A stretch of DNA of 64,000 nucleotides from Gaeumannomyces sp. JS-464 (GCA_002197995.1 NGZR01000003.1:372001-436000), one strand, 5' to 3'; positions 21,398 through 33,900 are shown, counted from the first letter of the stretch. Notes: generated by a model from the sequence alone, not told the origin. Made by a program: numbers and translations.

Positions 21398-22344
21398 AAT
21401 CTGAGCGTGACAGACAGAGACAAGACAAGTGGACGCCCGCCACCAGTTCCTACAGTTAGCAATGCCTCCCCAACACCCACCAGTGGCCAGACGGGAGAGC
21501 CTGCATAGGGGTAGCTTTCACGCACCAAAGTCCGAGTACGGAATAAACATGTACCGAGCGCTGTACATGGCTCTTCTTTCTGCGCCACCTTGCTGGGCAG
21601 ACACACCTGCTGGGTCCAAGCAGAGTCCGAGGGGGTATAGAGCCGCGCCACAAAACCTGCTGTAGGCGAGATGGCACAAAAGTCCACAGATGGTGAGTGA
21701 CAGGGCTGATTCTGTGGTATCCCATCCTGACTTGAGAGAGATTATTTATACACACTTTACATCCATGTTGCTATGCAGGCTGTGTCGCGTGTCCGCCACG
21801 GGTCGCCACATGGGCGTGTAACGGAAGCATCGCTGGGCCGACGGTTTGCCCTACGTTTGCACATCGATCGGTGACGTGCATGCTTGGGACTCATTGGGCC
21901 ATGACTCCTTGCGGGCTGCCAACGCAAGGCACCCGAGCCCCGTGGCCGCCAGATGCTGTGGTCGTCGTCGTGGAACCGCGTGTTGTTCCATTTCCGCAAA
22001 GCCACTGCCCTAGTCATCAAGCTTGCTTTCCACTAGTCACCCGCGCAAAACCATAAACTCAAACAAGCCGGCAGTGAACCTCTGTGTAAATGAACCGCCC
22101 GCGCACTAATAACCAAGGCTGCAGTTATTTTATGTCCCGGTCACCTTTGAGGGTCGAACCAGAGAGGTCTAGCTCGCTATCGCCCCACCTCTACACATCT
22201 ATATTTACGAGGCGGAAATTTCAAGTACAAGCCAGGGTCGTGGGGGGAAAAAAGACCAAGAAAACCAGGAGTAAAATCATGCAACGCTATAACCGTAAGA
22301 GTACAACAGCCGCGCCGCCCACGGCACTGCTGATCGCGACAAGC
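21398..22344. other. Intergenic, low-complexity gene to LPD1
   Basis: About 950 bp. It should hold the promoter of the low-complexity gene and the 3' UTR of LPD1 (AT-rich 22080-22290). No gene, RNA or repeat seen. Confidence 0.5.
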
Positions 22345-22500
22345 TTAGAAGTGGATGGCCTTGGAGTACGTAGCCATAGCGGCCTCCTTGAAGGCCTCGG
22401 CCAGGGTGGGGTGGGCGTGGCAGGTCCTGGCAATGTCCTCGCTCGACGCGCCGTACTCGAGCGCCAGAGTGCCCTCGGCAATCATCTCGCCGGCGTTGGG

Positions 22501-22531
<31 letters not shown>

Positions 22532-24273
22532 GTCTCCGGGTCCGAGATCATTTTGACCATGCCCTCCGAGTCTTGGTTGGTCTTGGCGCGCGAGTTAGCG
22601 CTGAAGGGGAAGGTGCCGATGCGGTACTGGGCGCCCGACTTCTGCAGGTCCTGCTCGCTCTGGCCAACCCAGGCCACCTCGGGGTGCGTGTACATGACCG
22701 AGGGGATGGCAGCGTAGTTGACGTGGCCGTGGCCCTTCTTCATGTACTCCACCACCGCCACTGCCTCCTCCTCGGCCTTGTGCGCCAGCATGGGGCCGAA
22801 CGTCACGTCGCCAACGCAGCGGATGTGCGGGATCTTGGTGCGGAACTCCGAGTCGATCACGACGCGCCCCCTCTCGTCGGTCTCAAGGCCGATGTTCTCC
22901 AGGCCCAGGCCACCCGTGTAGGGACGGCGGCCGATGGCGACGAGCACGACATCGGACTCGATCTGTAGTTTGATGAGAGTCATGGTTAGCATGCGCACGT
23001 GCAGTACAAGACGGGCAGCAAGCGTCTCCACATCTCAGGGGTGGCACATACCGTCTCCTGCTTGCCACCATTGGCCGCGTCAATCTCGAGCTTGACCTTG
23101 TCGCCGCCCGTCTCGCCGCTAACGACCTTGGTGTTGAGCTTGAAGTTGATGCCCTGCTTCTTCAGCAGCTTCTGGGCAGCCTTGGAGATCTCCGTGTCCA
23201 TGCCGGGGCCGCCGATCTGGCCGAGGAACTCGACGACGGTGACCTTGGCGCCCAGCCTCGACCACACCGAGGCCATCTCAAGGCCAATGATACCACCACC
23301 AATGACGGTCATGCTCTCGGGAACCCGCTCGAGCGACAGGGCGCCAGTGCTGGTGACAACGCGCTTCTCGTCGATCTCGAGACCGGGGAAGGGGGTGGCT
23401 TCGGAACCGGTGGCGATGAGGATGTTCTTGCCGACACGGCTGGTCTCACCGCCGTCGTTGAGCTCGACCTTGACCTCGTGCTTGTTGACGAAGGAGCCGG
23501 TACCCTTGAGGTACTCGACGCCGTTCTTCTTGAGCAGGAACTCGATGCCCTTGGTCAGGCCCGAGACCGAGCTCTCCTTGGCCTTCATCAGCTGGCCGAG
23601 GTTGAGCTTGACGTCGCCGACCTCGATGCCGCGCGACTTGGTGTCGTGGAGGATCTGGTGGTAGAGGTGCGAGTTGTTGAGCAGCGACTTGGACGGGATG
23701 CAGCCGACGTTGAGGCAGGTCCCGCCGAGCGTCCCACGCTTCTCAATGCAGGTGACCTGGAGAGCAACACAAGGTTCCCGTGTCAATTGACCTGTGTCTG
23801 GTCGCGTGAGGGACATGTTGTCGGCAGCGAAGGCGTTATACCTTGTATCCCTCCTGGCCCGCCTTGATGGCGGCCACATAGCCGGCAACACCGCCTCCGA
23901 TAATGACCAAGTCCTTCTCCTCTGTTTTCCGGGGAGCAACGGTTAGCCAAGCCGGGGCCTTTGCTCAATACGCAACACTCGCGGGAGGATGGGGTCTGGG
24001 AGCTGACCGGCTTCGGTGGCGTACGACCGCCTCCATCGCGACAGAGAGGCCGGCGCGACGGCAGCTGAGGGAGCGCTGGTGGCAGAGACGGGCGCATTAG
24101 CTGATGTTCATGTCTCATCTGGGAGCTGGAGCGGGCCGCGTATCCTTTCGCCTCGTTCGGCTCCACGAAACAGCGCAAGCCAGGAAACAAAGGCCGCTTG
24201 CTGGCGGGAACACTCACGACGTCCTCAGGGCGGAGCGGGCAAGAGGCCCAGATATTAACCGGCGGGACAACAT
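22345..24273 (-). CDS. LPD1: Dihydrolipoyl dehydrogenase, mitochondrial (E3)
   Basis: Five exons: 24273-24218, 24075-24008, 23921-23842, 23756-23052, 22962-22345; lengths sum to exactly 509 codons. The N-terminus [19 protein letters not shown] and the following Ala/Ser/Arg-rich segment form a mitochondrial presequence. Then: FAD-binding [18 protein letters not shown], the redox-active disulfide [16 protein letters not shown]-binding [19 protein letters not shown], the second FAD contact [19 protein letters not shown], and the C-terminal interface His-Glu in [15 protein letters not shown]. This is the shared E3 of pyruvate, 2-oxoglutarate and branched-chain dehydrogenases and of the glycine cleavage system; it re-oxidises dihydrolipoamide with NAD+. 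No frame error in this gene. Confidence 0.95.
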
Positions 24274-24678
24274 TAGGGGTATGTGGGGGAGAGAATATGA
24301 ACAACGGGGTGTTTGGGGTTTCGATTGAGCAGTCGTGAGTTGACTCCTCCACGATTCGAGTTTTATGCGGTGTGTGGTTGAGTCCCGAGGGTTTTGCGAG
24401 ACTTCTTTTGCGCGGCTTTTGTCACGGCTCAAGGGGAGCTTCCTTGCTTGCGGGCTTGCAGCTGGCCGTATTTTTTTTTTTTTTGGGACAAGGCTTTCCC
24501 ACTGCGTTGGGGAATGGGAAAAATGTCTGCCTGACAATTGTGGCGGCAAATTTGTTGACAATCGCCCCTGTTCCCGACCGACCCGCACTCCGCCCGTGCA
24601 TTCCCGACGTCACTTCCGGTCTAAGGCGACTGTAGCCGCTTACTGGTGCTATTGCCTCGGGTTTGGCATCTTGACAAA
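24274..24678. other. Intergenic, LPD1 5' side
   Basis: About 400 bp with a T14 tract at 24471-24484. It holds the LPD1 promoter and the 3' end of NOM1. Nothing else seen. Confidence 0.5.
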
Positions 24679-27196
24679 TCAGCTTGTATCTAGGTATAGT
24701 ATTGGTATACCACCATCATTACGCCACCTGCTACTCCCCTCGACCAGGCCCCTTTCCAGAGCCATCTCCGCGACCCTGCACCTCCGCCGCAGCAGCTTGG
24801 TGTTCGCCTTACTGCCCGCGAGGTCCGACTTGCGCACCGTCTTCCTGACAAAGTACTGCAGGCCCCGCGCGAGGTCCTCCGTGCCGTCGCCCGCCACTGT
24901 GAACATCTTGACTATCGCGTCGTCAGACTGCTGCTGCTGCTGTTCCAGCATGGCCGTCACCAGGAGCACCTCGACAAGCATGCTGGTCTTGGGCTTGAGG
25001 TACGCAAGACTCAGGCACTTGAGCACCGCCAGTCCCATCACGCCCTCGGCCACCAGCCACCCATACAGCTTAGCCACGTTGACGATGCGCCGCATGTCCA
25101 TGGCCTCGTCGTCCTCGTCCTCGTCCTCGGGCGCCTCGCCGAACATGGACTCACCCAGCCGCCGGAAGAGCTTCCACAGCGTGTCCTGGAACGCCCACCG
25201 CGACCGGCGGTCCGCGCACAGCCGCCTGGCTACCAGCCCGTAGTAGGGGTTGTACTGCTTCTCCGACCCCGCGCATTTGACAAGCACGTTGGGTATCTCC
25301 CGCTGCCGTTCCTTGTTAAGCCGCAGCTTCAGCAGCCTGTGGTACGCGTCCTCGCAGTCCGTCGCCGACATGATGGCCACGAATATGGATCGCCGCACGT
25401 CTGTATTCATCATCTGCTCTCTGGCGAGCACCGTCACATCCGGCGCTGCACCCTCCCCTGTAATGTCCAGGTCCACGTCGGATTCGCTCTCGCTGTCCTC
25501 GTCGCCACCCTTGGTAGTGCCGTTGCTAGTCGCCGCCCGCCCGTTCGCCTTGGTGGCGCCGGCCCAGCTGGAGCCCACGAGCCACCACTTGCCCCTCTTG
25601 TCTGACTCCTCGATGTCTTTCAGTCCCATCCGTAGCGGCTCCGTTGCCTTGAGTTTCCTGGAGCTCAACGAGCCGAGCAGCTTCCGCATTCGCGTAGTGT
25701 GCTCAGCGACAACGGCAGAGGCAACTGCACCAGCCTTCATCTTGTTGTTTTTCAGGTCGTTGATGGTCTCGATCATGAACTTTGTTCGGACAGACACGTT
25801 CTGTTCCCCTGCCCGTTCCATAGCCGGGCGGATCATGACGACGATATCCTTCAGCGCCATCGGGTCGTCTTGCCGCAGCGCAGTTCCAGACATGCGAATG
25901 ATGCGGAGGAGAAGCTCCGCGTTGAGCTCGGAGAGCTCGCTAAGGAGCATGCGAATGTGGTCAAACACTAGGGTGCAGCCAATCATCTGGAAGTTGTACA
26001 TCTGCGCGAGAAACGTGATGATGTTGGACGCCTCCTTGGTGGGTTCCATCTGATCCCGGGCGCGGCCGACGGCGTTCTCGTAGTGCGCCTTGAACCTCTC
26101 AACCGTGCTCTGCACCAGGTAGGCGCCAAAATCCATGCCGATGACCTTGTAGGCGGCTGCAGCGAAGCCTGCGCTGAGAATGAGGAGGGTGTCCGGGAGG
26201 CTCGAGGGGTCGCAGACCTGCACCAGGATCAGGTCGGACAGAATCGAAGTGACGTGCTGCCTGGGGTGCTCCCGATACAGCTTCTCGATCTCCCCCAGGA
26301 TCGAGATCAGGTTGGCGTCGGTCAGCCTGTTTACCAGACCCTGGGTCTGCCTCCGTATTCTCGATGTCAGCTCTGCGTCGGACCCCGTCTGCGCCCTCAT
26401 CGAAGGTGGCACGTATTTGGCCACCGTCCCCCCTGTTGTTGGCGCGACGTAGGGGTTCTCCCGCTTCGGCCGAGGTGGCGACGGTGCACTCTCGGGCTCC
26501 GAGTCGAATCCTTCGAAATCGTCTTCGTCCTCGTCATCACCGTCGTCATCGTCATCACTCATGCTCAGGCCGAAATCCCCTCGTCATCATCGCTCGACTG
26601 GCCCGAGTCATCAAGGCCCCGACTGCTCTGGGCGGCGGCAGCTTTGCGCCGTTTCTGGGCCAGCCACTCGTCCGCCTCTGCCTTCCTCTTCCGACTATCA
26701 TGCTTCTCATCGGCAGCATCCGAGTCCAGGTCCTCCAGCAGATCACCGAGCCCGTCGTCCTTGAATGATTTTGGCAAGCCTTTCTTGCCCTTCAGGCCCA
26801 GCTTCCTCTCGAGGTCGGTGATTTCCTTGTCCTCCTGCGCGAGCTTCTCGCGCACTTTTTTGGACACTTTTGGCTTGTCGTCGTCGCTGCTGTCTTCGCC
26901 AAAAGCGTCATCACCGCCGACATCGTCCCAATCCTCGCTGCCAGACCTCTCCTCCTCTTCCTCCTCGCTCTCGTTGACTTCGGGATCCCGCTTCCGCTCC
27001 ATGATGAATTTTGGTCTTTTCGGCTTCTCCTTTGGCGCCTTCGTGGGCCTGGCTCCGTGCCGTGGCTCGTCTTCGTCGTCGCTTTCGCGTCTCCTTGCTG
27101 GTCGCGACCCGGCTGTTCTCCTTGCGCCATTCTCCACCCTGCGGTGGTTGTTCCTCGGCCCACGCTGAGGCCGAGATCTTTGGTGAGAGCCGCCAT
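24679..27196 (-). CDS. SGD1: Nucleolar MIF4G/MA3 protein NOM1/SGD1, ribosome biogenesis factor
   Basis: One exon. The start MAALTKDLGLSVG is followed by a basic-acidic low-complexity N-terminal half (KEKPKRPKFIMERKRDPEVN, EEEEEERSGSEDWDDVGGDD). A MIF4G domain runs from about NPYVAPTTGGTVAKYVPPSM through LLSELSELNAELLLRIIRMS, and an MA3 domain from RRSIFVAIMSATDCEDAYHR to the end. This is the standard NOM1/Sgd1 layout; the protein binds DEAD-box helicases in the nucleolus during 18S rRNA processing. Two missing bases are needed: a G near 27160 (joins the start to RNNHRRVENG) and a G near 26577 (joins DEG to DFGLSMSDDD). With them the ORF is exactly 840 codons. Without them it would look like three separate frames. 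Divergent from SRP14. Confidence 0.88.
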
Positions 27197-27854
27197 GGTT
27201 GTCTAGTCGCACTCATATCCAAGAGTCAGCCGGTGGCCTTTGCCAATGCGTGCATCCCGAGATGGCGCAGCGGGAGCAACGAGACTTCCTACCTTCGCCG
27301 ATTTCTTGCAGGAGACTCAATGGGAGGACGGCCCCTTGGAATCTCGAAACCTTGCCATGCCTAGACTATGCCCCGGATAATAGGAGTATAGGAGCGAGTG
27401 AGCTGCGTTGGTTCCTAGCACAGGCTGTCGTGCGGCGGAAGAGTCGTCTCGGCGCTTGCTGCCCGAAATTGTTGGCCGTCGCATCTGACGCAACCTTTTT
27501 TTTTTTTCTCACGCCGTCCCCTGCCCACGCTGGGGGTGAGTGGGTCAAATTGGCGGAATGACGCGTGCCATCAGCGCAGCGGTTAGCGGGCCATCCGTTT
27601 CCAGAAAGCGCTAAGCCAACCCTAAAATCGACGTCGCGCGACTGCGGGGCAGCGCCCCCACGGATCGCCGCAAGGCTTCAATTTGTCGGCTGGCTTTTTT
27701 GGTTCGAAACCGACGACCGACTAGAAACTGGGGCGCCTCCCCCCTTCCCACGCCGCCGATCCCAAAACAGCCAGCCTCGTCCGCCCAGACAGACTACCCG
27801 ACACGGCCGTTTAAATCGAAAATCTCTAGGGAGCTTGGCCTGGCGGCAAGAACC
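27197..27854. promoter_or_regulatory. Divergent 5' region, NOM1 and SRP14
   Basis: 658 bp between opposite start codons of a ribosome-assembly factor and a translation-targeting factor. Contains a T10 tract at 27497-27506. Shared regulation is an inference from the layout only. Confidence 0.4.
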
Positions 27855-28431
27855 ATGGGCCACCTCACAAGCGACGAGGTACGTCGGCGCGCACTCTTCC
27901 CCGTCCCTTTTCCTCAGCATGAACCGCAGCGGCTGACCTTTGTCCCACTGCGGCGCGGCGCAGTTCTTCGTCAAGCTTGCGGAGCTCTTCGAGTCGCGCA
28001 AGGGGAAATACCATGGCGCGATATACCTGACGCAGAAACGATGTACGCTCCCTTAACGCCCACAATCACTACAAAATATCCCGGCGATGACAACGAAGCT
28101 TACAACCCCGGGCCAACCAGTGACATACGGCCAGCAGCAAGAACCCACCGGCAGCAGCGATGACGCACCACTGGCAGACCTGAACCCAGCCAGGCCGCTG
28201 CCGGTGCTGATACGGGCCACGGACGGCAAGACGGGCGAGAAGGGCTCCAAGCGCGCGCAGCGCGTCAAGCTGTCGACCGTCGTCGACCCGGACGCCTTGG
28301 ACGCCTTTTACGCGCGCTACGCCGAGGTGTGCAAGGCCGGCATGGTGGCGCTCAAGCCCAGGGACAAGAGCAAGAAGAAGGCAAAGGCCAAGAAGAGGAA
28401 GGGCGCCGCCACGACGGGCAAGACGGCGTAA
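27855..28431 (+). CDS. SRP14: Signal recognition particle 14-kDa subunit
   Basis: Exons 27855-27878, 27964-28042 and about 28099-28431. The start MGHLTSDE is followed by FFVKLAELFESRKGKYHGAI and YLTQKR, then PLPVLIRATDGK, VKLSTVVDPDALDAFYARYA and EVCKAGMVALKPR, and ends in a Lys-rich tail. This is the SRP14 Alu-binding fold; with its partner it slows translation while SRP docks nascent chains at the ER. Exon 1 to exon 2 phase is clean (GTACGT, GCGCAG). The second junction is two bases short of a whole frame: exon 2 ends after CGA T and the real exon 3 frame starts CTT ACA; the likely cause is missing bases near the donor. Identity is firm, this junction is not. Confidence 0.85.
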
Positions 28432-28734
28432 GATGTGTTGATTAGGGGCAAGGGGGCAAGGTATGGGCTGGCACTGAGGTTAGGTTTTGCTTGGTGATAC
28501 CCCTGTCACAATGGCATATTTTATGGACACCCCGGTTCCGTATTCCCCTGGTTTTTGGAGTGAAGCCATGCGCAGAAGCTCAACATCAGTATCGCTGTTT
28601 TTTTTTTTCTTTTTTCCCCCTCTCCCCTTCTACCGATACTCGCCCAAAACACCTCCGACCTGCCCGCCCTTCCTCTCCATCCACCCCCTGAAGCAAATCC
28701 AACCCCTACATTCAGCAAAGCCACCACCCACATC
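28432..28734. other. Convergent 3' region, SRP14 and small zinc-ribbon-like gene
   Basis: About 300 bp with a T/C-rich tract (28601-28640). No gene. Confidence 0.5.
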
Positions 28735-29013
28735 TCACATCCCACCAGCTCTGCGCCTCTGCTGCTGCTGCTCCCGCCGCCGCCGCCTCTCGTCCTCGCT
28801 GTTGTCGTCCTCCTGTATGCACTCCATGACCTCGCGCACGTGCTGGCACGACTCGCACTCCTTCTTCTGCGGCCGCCGCGGGCTGCCCACGATCATGACG
28901 AGGCTGTCGGGGCACCGCACCTCGGGCTCGCTGCTCTCGCAGCTCGCCAGCTTCTTGTACGCCTCCCACCGGCTGCTGCACGTCATGCAGCGGTAGTAGT
29001 GCACCTCGCACAT
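28735..29013 (-). CDS. Small cysteine-rich protein, zinc-ribbon-like, unknown function
   Basis: One intact 92-residue frame. Cysteines sit at 2, 9, 12, 25, 34, 53, 56 and 65; C9-x2-C12 and C53-x2-C56 make two CxxC knuckles in YRCMTCSSRW and KKECESCQHV, the spacing of a zinc ribbon. The core between them is hydrophobic (CPDSLVMIVGSP). The tail is Glu/Arg/Gln-rich and charged. There is no signal peptide, so it is not a secreted effector-like protein. I do not recognise the family; the clean frame, ATG start and patterned cysteines support a real gene. Confidence 0.6.
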   Translation of the reverse strand: MCEVHYYRCMTCSSRWEAYKKLASCESSEPEVRCPDSLVMIVGSPRRPQKKECESCQHVREVMECIQEDDNSEDERRRRREQQQQRRRAGGM

Positions 29014-30919
29014 TTTCTCGCGGGTACCTCCTGCCTCTCGCTTGCTACGCCTCGGTCCCCTATGCCGTCGTCCCGTGGTGCTGCTGCGTCGGGTGGTAGT
29101 GTTTTTTTGGGGGTTTTTTGGGGGTTTTTTTTTTTTTTAAAAAAAAAAAGAAAAAAAAGTAGATCCTGCTTTGCCTTTCCTGGTCCCCTGGCCTAATCTC
29201 TCTTGTACCTCGTTGTCGGCGCAGCCTTAGTGAAGTATGGAGATAGCCTTTCAGGCGAAGAGGGAAAAGACTCGGGCATATGTTTTAGTTTCGCGCACCA
29301 TCGCCTGTGCGGGGCTTTCTGGTTCGTGTACTCAAATCTTGGAATCGGGGACGAGCGAGAAACAAAAGAAGGTGGCTTCTGCTTGAAGGTGACTCACCTA
29401 GCTAACTTTGGAAACGAAGAGCGCGACGTCTAAATGTGCAGACCGACAGGAGATATCAAGGAGAAGCCGTCGCTCCAGGCCAGATGGCGATGGCTTATAT
29501 GCGGGGCAGTCATGGCACGCCAGCTCAGACGACAGCAGGCTGATTGCGTTGTCTTCATGAACCGTGGGCTGCACTGATAATGTGTTCGTACTGTCTCCCT
29601 TTCATGAGTGTTTGATGTTTGGTTATGCCAGCAGGAACACGCAAACATGAGGGGGACGGATGCCCAGAATCAGCGTCCTTGACTGCTCCGAGTCGTATTG
29701 AATCAACATGAGTACAGCAAATGGTCTACTATTGGAGATGATGTATACGAGATGAGCCGCGCAGGTTTACTATGTGTGAACCAGGTCAGTCAAAACACCT
29801 AGCAGTTGATGGTTGAAAGGATACAGGAAAGGATTCAGGAAAGGAATATGCAAGAGACATTGGCGTGGTCGAAACTGCAGATTTTTATTCAGGCACCGCG
29901 CCGACCATCATCATATTACCGCTCCCGGCCCAGCCGCTCAGACCACGCGAACAGCAGTGGCTCTTTGCCTGCCGACGCCCGATCTCGGCCAACAGCCGAT
30001 CCGTTGTGCGTGTAAGCCACGTGTACCTGTGCCGCATTCCGCAAAGACTGGGCGACACGAAGGATGCCATAGCCTGGAGCCTGAACGCCTTAGCCTTGCC
30101 CCCAAAGTACCCCACCCAGTAATTCGATCGCCCACCGGGGTATCCGCTCGTTCGCTCGCTCATGCGAGATGCTGAAAAATAACGTCGCCGTCGCCCTGTC
30201 GTCCGATGCTGGTCGATACGTAGGCGACAGCAGGCCAGCCTGTCGGCCATGTAAACTCCATACTCCAATACGCCGTCACGCCGTCGCAGATCCTACGCTT
30301 CAAAGCCCAGTCACCAATGACTCAACCAGGCCCGCCGCAAACCAACCGTTTCCGGAGCCGCCCAGCCGAAACCACCAACAGCACGGGAGAATCAGGTGCT
30401 ATTCCAGGAACAATCTAGGTAAAATGCGCGCCCAATCCTCCTCTTTTTATTTTCCCCTCCTCCACCTCTCCGCGTAGAGACAATACAAACTGACGACCAG
30501 CCTGTCGTCCTGCCCCCCTCGCCGTTGCAGCTTTAGCAGCTGCGTGTTTGGCGGTCAGATGGTGTGTAAGTGTCGATCGAGGGAGGGTTTCGATTCGGGT
30601 CAGTGCGTATGCCGAGTTAACTCTAGCTCTCCTCAGACTTTTTTTTTCTTCGTGGGATTGCCGAAGATGGATAGAAATGAGAAGCCGATATAAAAGAAAT
30701 TTTGGGTGCCAAAAAAGGGACAAACGTGTGACCGAATCGGATCAAGAGATGTGAGACGCAAAATACAGTATTATACCACCTGAGTGCGGGGAGCCGGTGA
30801 AGACAGTGCCAAAGAAAAGAGAGAAACAGAGCCGATATCGTAGGCCCAAAGGGACCATGATTCGCCGGCGGGCCGATGGTATGGGGATACAGCCGACATC
30901 GGCCGGTGCCCTCGGGACA
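29014..30919. other. Gene-poor region downstream of the RRM gene
   Basis: About 1.9 kb. It has the G/T then T14-A11 tract (29100-29160) directly upstream of the small Cys-rich gene, and a 12-bp imperfect tandem repeat (29817-29852, AGGATACAGGAA/AGGATTCAGGAA). Short frames only; no gene recognised. Confidence 0.5.
29100..29160. repeat. T/G then T14-A11 low-complexity tract
   Basis: Two TTTTTTGGGGG units followed by 14 T and then 11 A, G and 8 A. The T and A runs are self-complementary and could fold as a hairpin in either transcript; it lies in the 5' leader of the small Cys-rich gene. Confidence 0.7.
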
Positions 30920-33900
30920 TTACATGATCTGGTCCTGGGTGAGACCGCCATGGGCATCTGTGTCCATGGAGTCGACGCCGGGGGCGTTGTTGTTGAGGTA
31001 CTTGACGAAGCTGAGGTTCAGTGGCCGTCCGCCGTACTGGTAGCCTTGGAACTTGGCAATGGCAGTCTCGGCCGTCTCAGCACTATCGAAGCGGACTACG
31101 CCGCTGCCACGAGAGCGCCCGCTAGGCTCGTACTGGATCTCGGCCTGCTCCACCCTGCCGATAGTGGTGAAAAGCTCGACAAGGTCATCGTTGCTCGTCG
31201 ACCACGGAAGCTGAGACGAAAGCCGCATGTCAGCCCATAGCAGCCACCAAGGCAAAGAAATACTTGGAGAAAATGCACTTACGTTGCGCACGTAGATGGT
31301 CTCGCTCCTCTCGGTGCCAGACGTGGCGTTGTCGGTGAAAGGGTTCGCCGGGGCGGCAGCAGCGGCGACAGCGGCAACGGGTTAGCAGCAGAGGCGTCAA
31401 AACCACCGCCGTATCCGCCACGGTTGAAGCCACCGCCGCCAAAGCCTCCTCGACCGGCAAAACCACCGCCTCGGTTATAGCCGCCAAAGCCGCCGCGCTG
31501 ACCAAATCCACCGCGGCCGCCGCCGTATCCAGCGCCTGCGTACCTATCGAGGCGAACTTCTAGCGTGCGGCCGTACCACTCGTAGCCGTTGAATTGGTTG
31601 ATCGCGTTGTTGGCGTCCTCGGGGCTGTCAAAGATGACGATGCCCGAGCCCTTGGGCCGTTGGTCCGGGGTCATGTGGACATCCGCTCGGTGGACACCTC
31701 CGACACGGGCTGCCTGTCTAAACAGGTCCTTGAACTCGCGCCAGTCGACATTGAATGGAAGCTGTGTACCGTATTGTCAGCAGAGGTCGTTAGTTGCCGA
31801 CAGGCGGTATCCGAATGGGGCCAAGATACGAAAACTAACGTTGTTGACAAAGACCTGGCGCCCAGCAGTGCTGCCGCCCATAGGACTGAACCCGCCAGGA
31901 CCGCCGAAGTTGCCGGGGCCGCCGGCACCGGCGAAACCTCCACCGCGACCGCCAGAGTTGGAGTTGAACCGCGGCTCAGCCTCGCGATCCTGTTTCGAGA
32001 TTAGTGTCATGCTGGTCTACGCGAGCAGGCGTGGCTTGTGGGGGCCATGATGCATCAGGGGCGGGCGGACTCACCTCTCGGACATAGACGAGGCGACCCA
32101 TCAGGTTCTGGTTGCTGAGAGTGGCGACCGCGTGCTGCGCTTGCTCCCTCGTGGCGTACTCCACAATTCTGCAAAGATCGGCAAGGTTAGCTTCTGCGTG
32201 GTACAGTAGGAATAGCGTGTTGGTTGTGCACTCGCAGTGTCTGGAACTTACCCGCATCCCTATAGTAGCCAACAGGCACCAATGCCCCAACCCGTCAATC
32301 CTACAATTCCTTCAAGCAGCGCAATAGAGACCAAGAGATAGGGTGCCACGAAACAGCCCTGTTAGACGCCCACCTTCGACATTCCGTTCGGAAGCAGCAA
32401 CACATCGGCAAAAATCACCTCGCCGGCTGGAGGAGGGGGTTCGGTTCACCGACTGTCAGTATTTCCGAATGACCCCGAGGTCCGACGAGGGAGGCGAGGC
32501 GGAGTAGGCCGGAGACGAGACGCACCTTGCCGCATGAAGTCTTTGAGATGGTGCCACTTGACATCGTAGGACAGGTTCCCTACATAGACGCGACGGTCTT
32601 GCTGGGAATTCTCCCGCAGGTTGCTCATCATCTGGTCCTTTGTTTGGTGTCGTTCCTCGAAGGGACGTGCAGCTCCACCATAACCTGGGTTCGGTCCTCC
32701 GGCAGGCGCTCCCTGTCCACTCATAGGCGAGCGTGACCTTCTCCGATCGTTCCGGTCGGCGCTCCGCGATCGGTTGCTGCGCGGCGAATATGATCGACGG
32801 TGTCCGCTGCGACCTGGGCTTCGTGACCGACCACGACGGGGCGACCGCGACCTCTCACGCTGTGAATCGTTAGTAAAGTGATGGCTTGCCATGCTCGCCC
32901 GCTAACCCTCGTTGGCGACGCAACCAAGAACACAACGGAGTGGCAGGGTGTCATTTTTCTTGGAGACAGACAGGCCAGGCCGGGTCCCCCCAGCTGCAAG
33001 GCTCGAGGCCTGAGTGCACCGTATGCACACATTGGACATGCGGCAAAACGCCCAAAGTCAATCTTGTCTCCAAGTACGGCACTGCCTCTGGAAGACTAAA
33101 AGTCTAAAAGGGCGGAAACCCGCCCGTCGGCGTGTAGAACTGACCAGCACCCACTAGGGAAGCGGGTATCGTTGTGTGGCATACAGTGAGGGCGCCGGAC
33201 CAGAGTGTTCGCCTAGTTTGATTTGGGTCATGAGAGAGATGGCGCCACTCCGATAGGCATGCATGCAAAGTACGACTGCTCAGCCGTTACGGCGGCCGAG
33301 GGGGCCGGCGCCGAGAGCATCGAGGGCGGGAAATAACAAGTAGGAGGATGAACCAATGGAATAATACTTACGGGACGGTAGTTGTCTCCGTTGTCAGCTG
33401 TTCAAGAGAGAAGCAAAGAGTTAGAAGGCTTGTGGCAACAGAGAGCGAGCAATTGCAGCGGGAATGGTCAGGCAAGGTGCGAGGAGCAAGGGCCGGCCGG
33501 GGGATATGTATTTAGAGCACACACACCTGCTGGCCGGGAAGACGGCTTTGCACAGTGTGGCGAATAGGAGGAGGGGTGTGTGGGTGAGATGGATGGCCGG
33601 GCAGGCTGGACAGAATGTGCAGCGGGGGCATGGAACAGCACGGGTAGTGGATCGAGGAAGGGTCGCATAGGCATGCAGGATGGAAGGCAAGGGGGTGGGC
33701 TTCGATGCGGAACAGCAATCTCTTCCAGTGCATGTACGCACATCCGCGGGCGGCATGTACCATTATTGGGCAGAGGGCAGTAGGGGGTGTGGGATATGGA
33801 GAAGACGTCCCAGGCCCAAGTACCTCTACGGCCTCGGATGGGGCCGCGAGGTACGGACGGGGCACCAGGCACGGAGCCAAGCCGGGGTAAGGAAGCGAGG

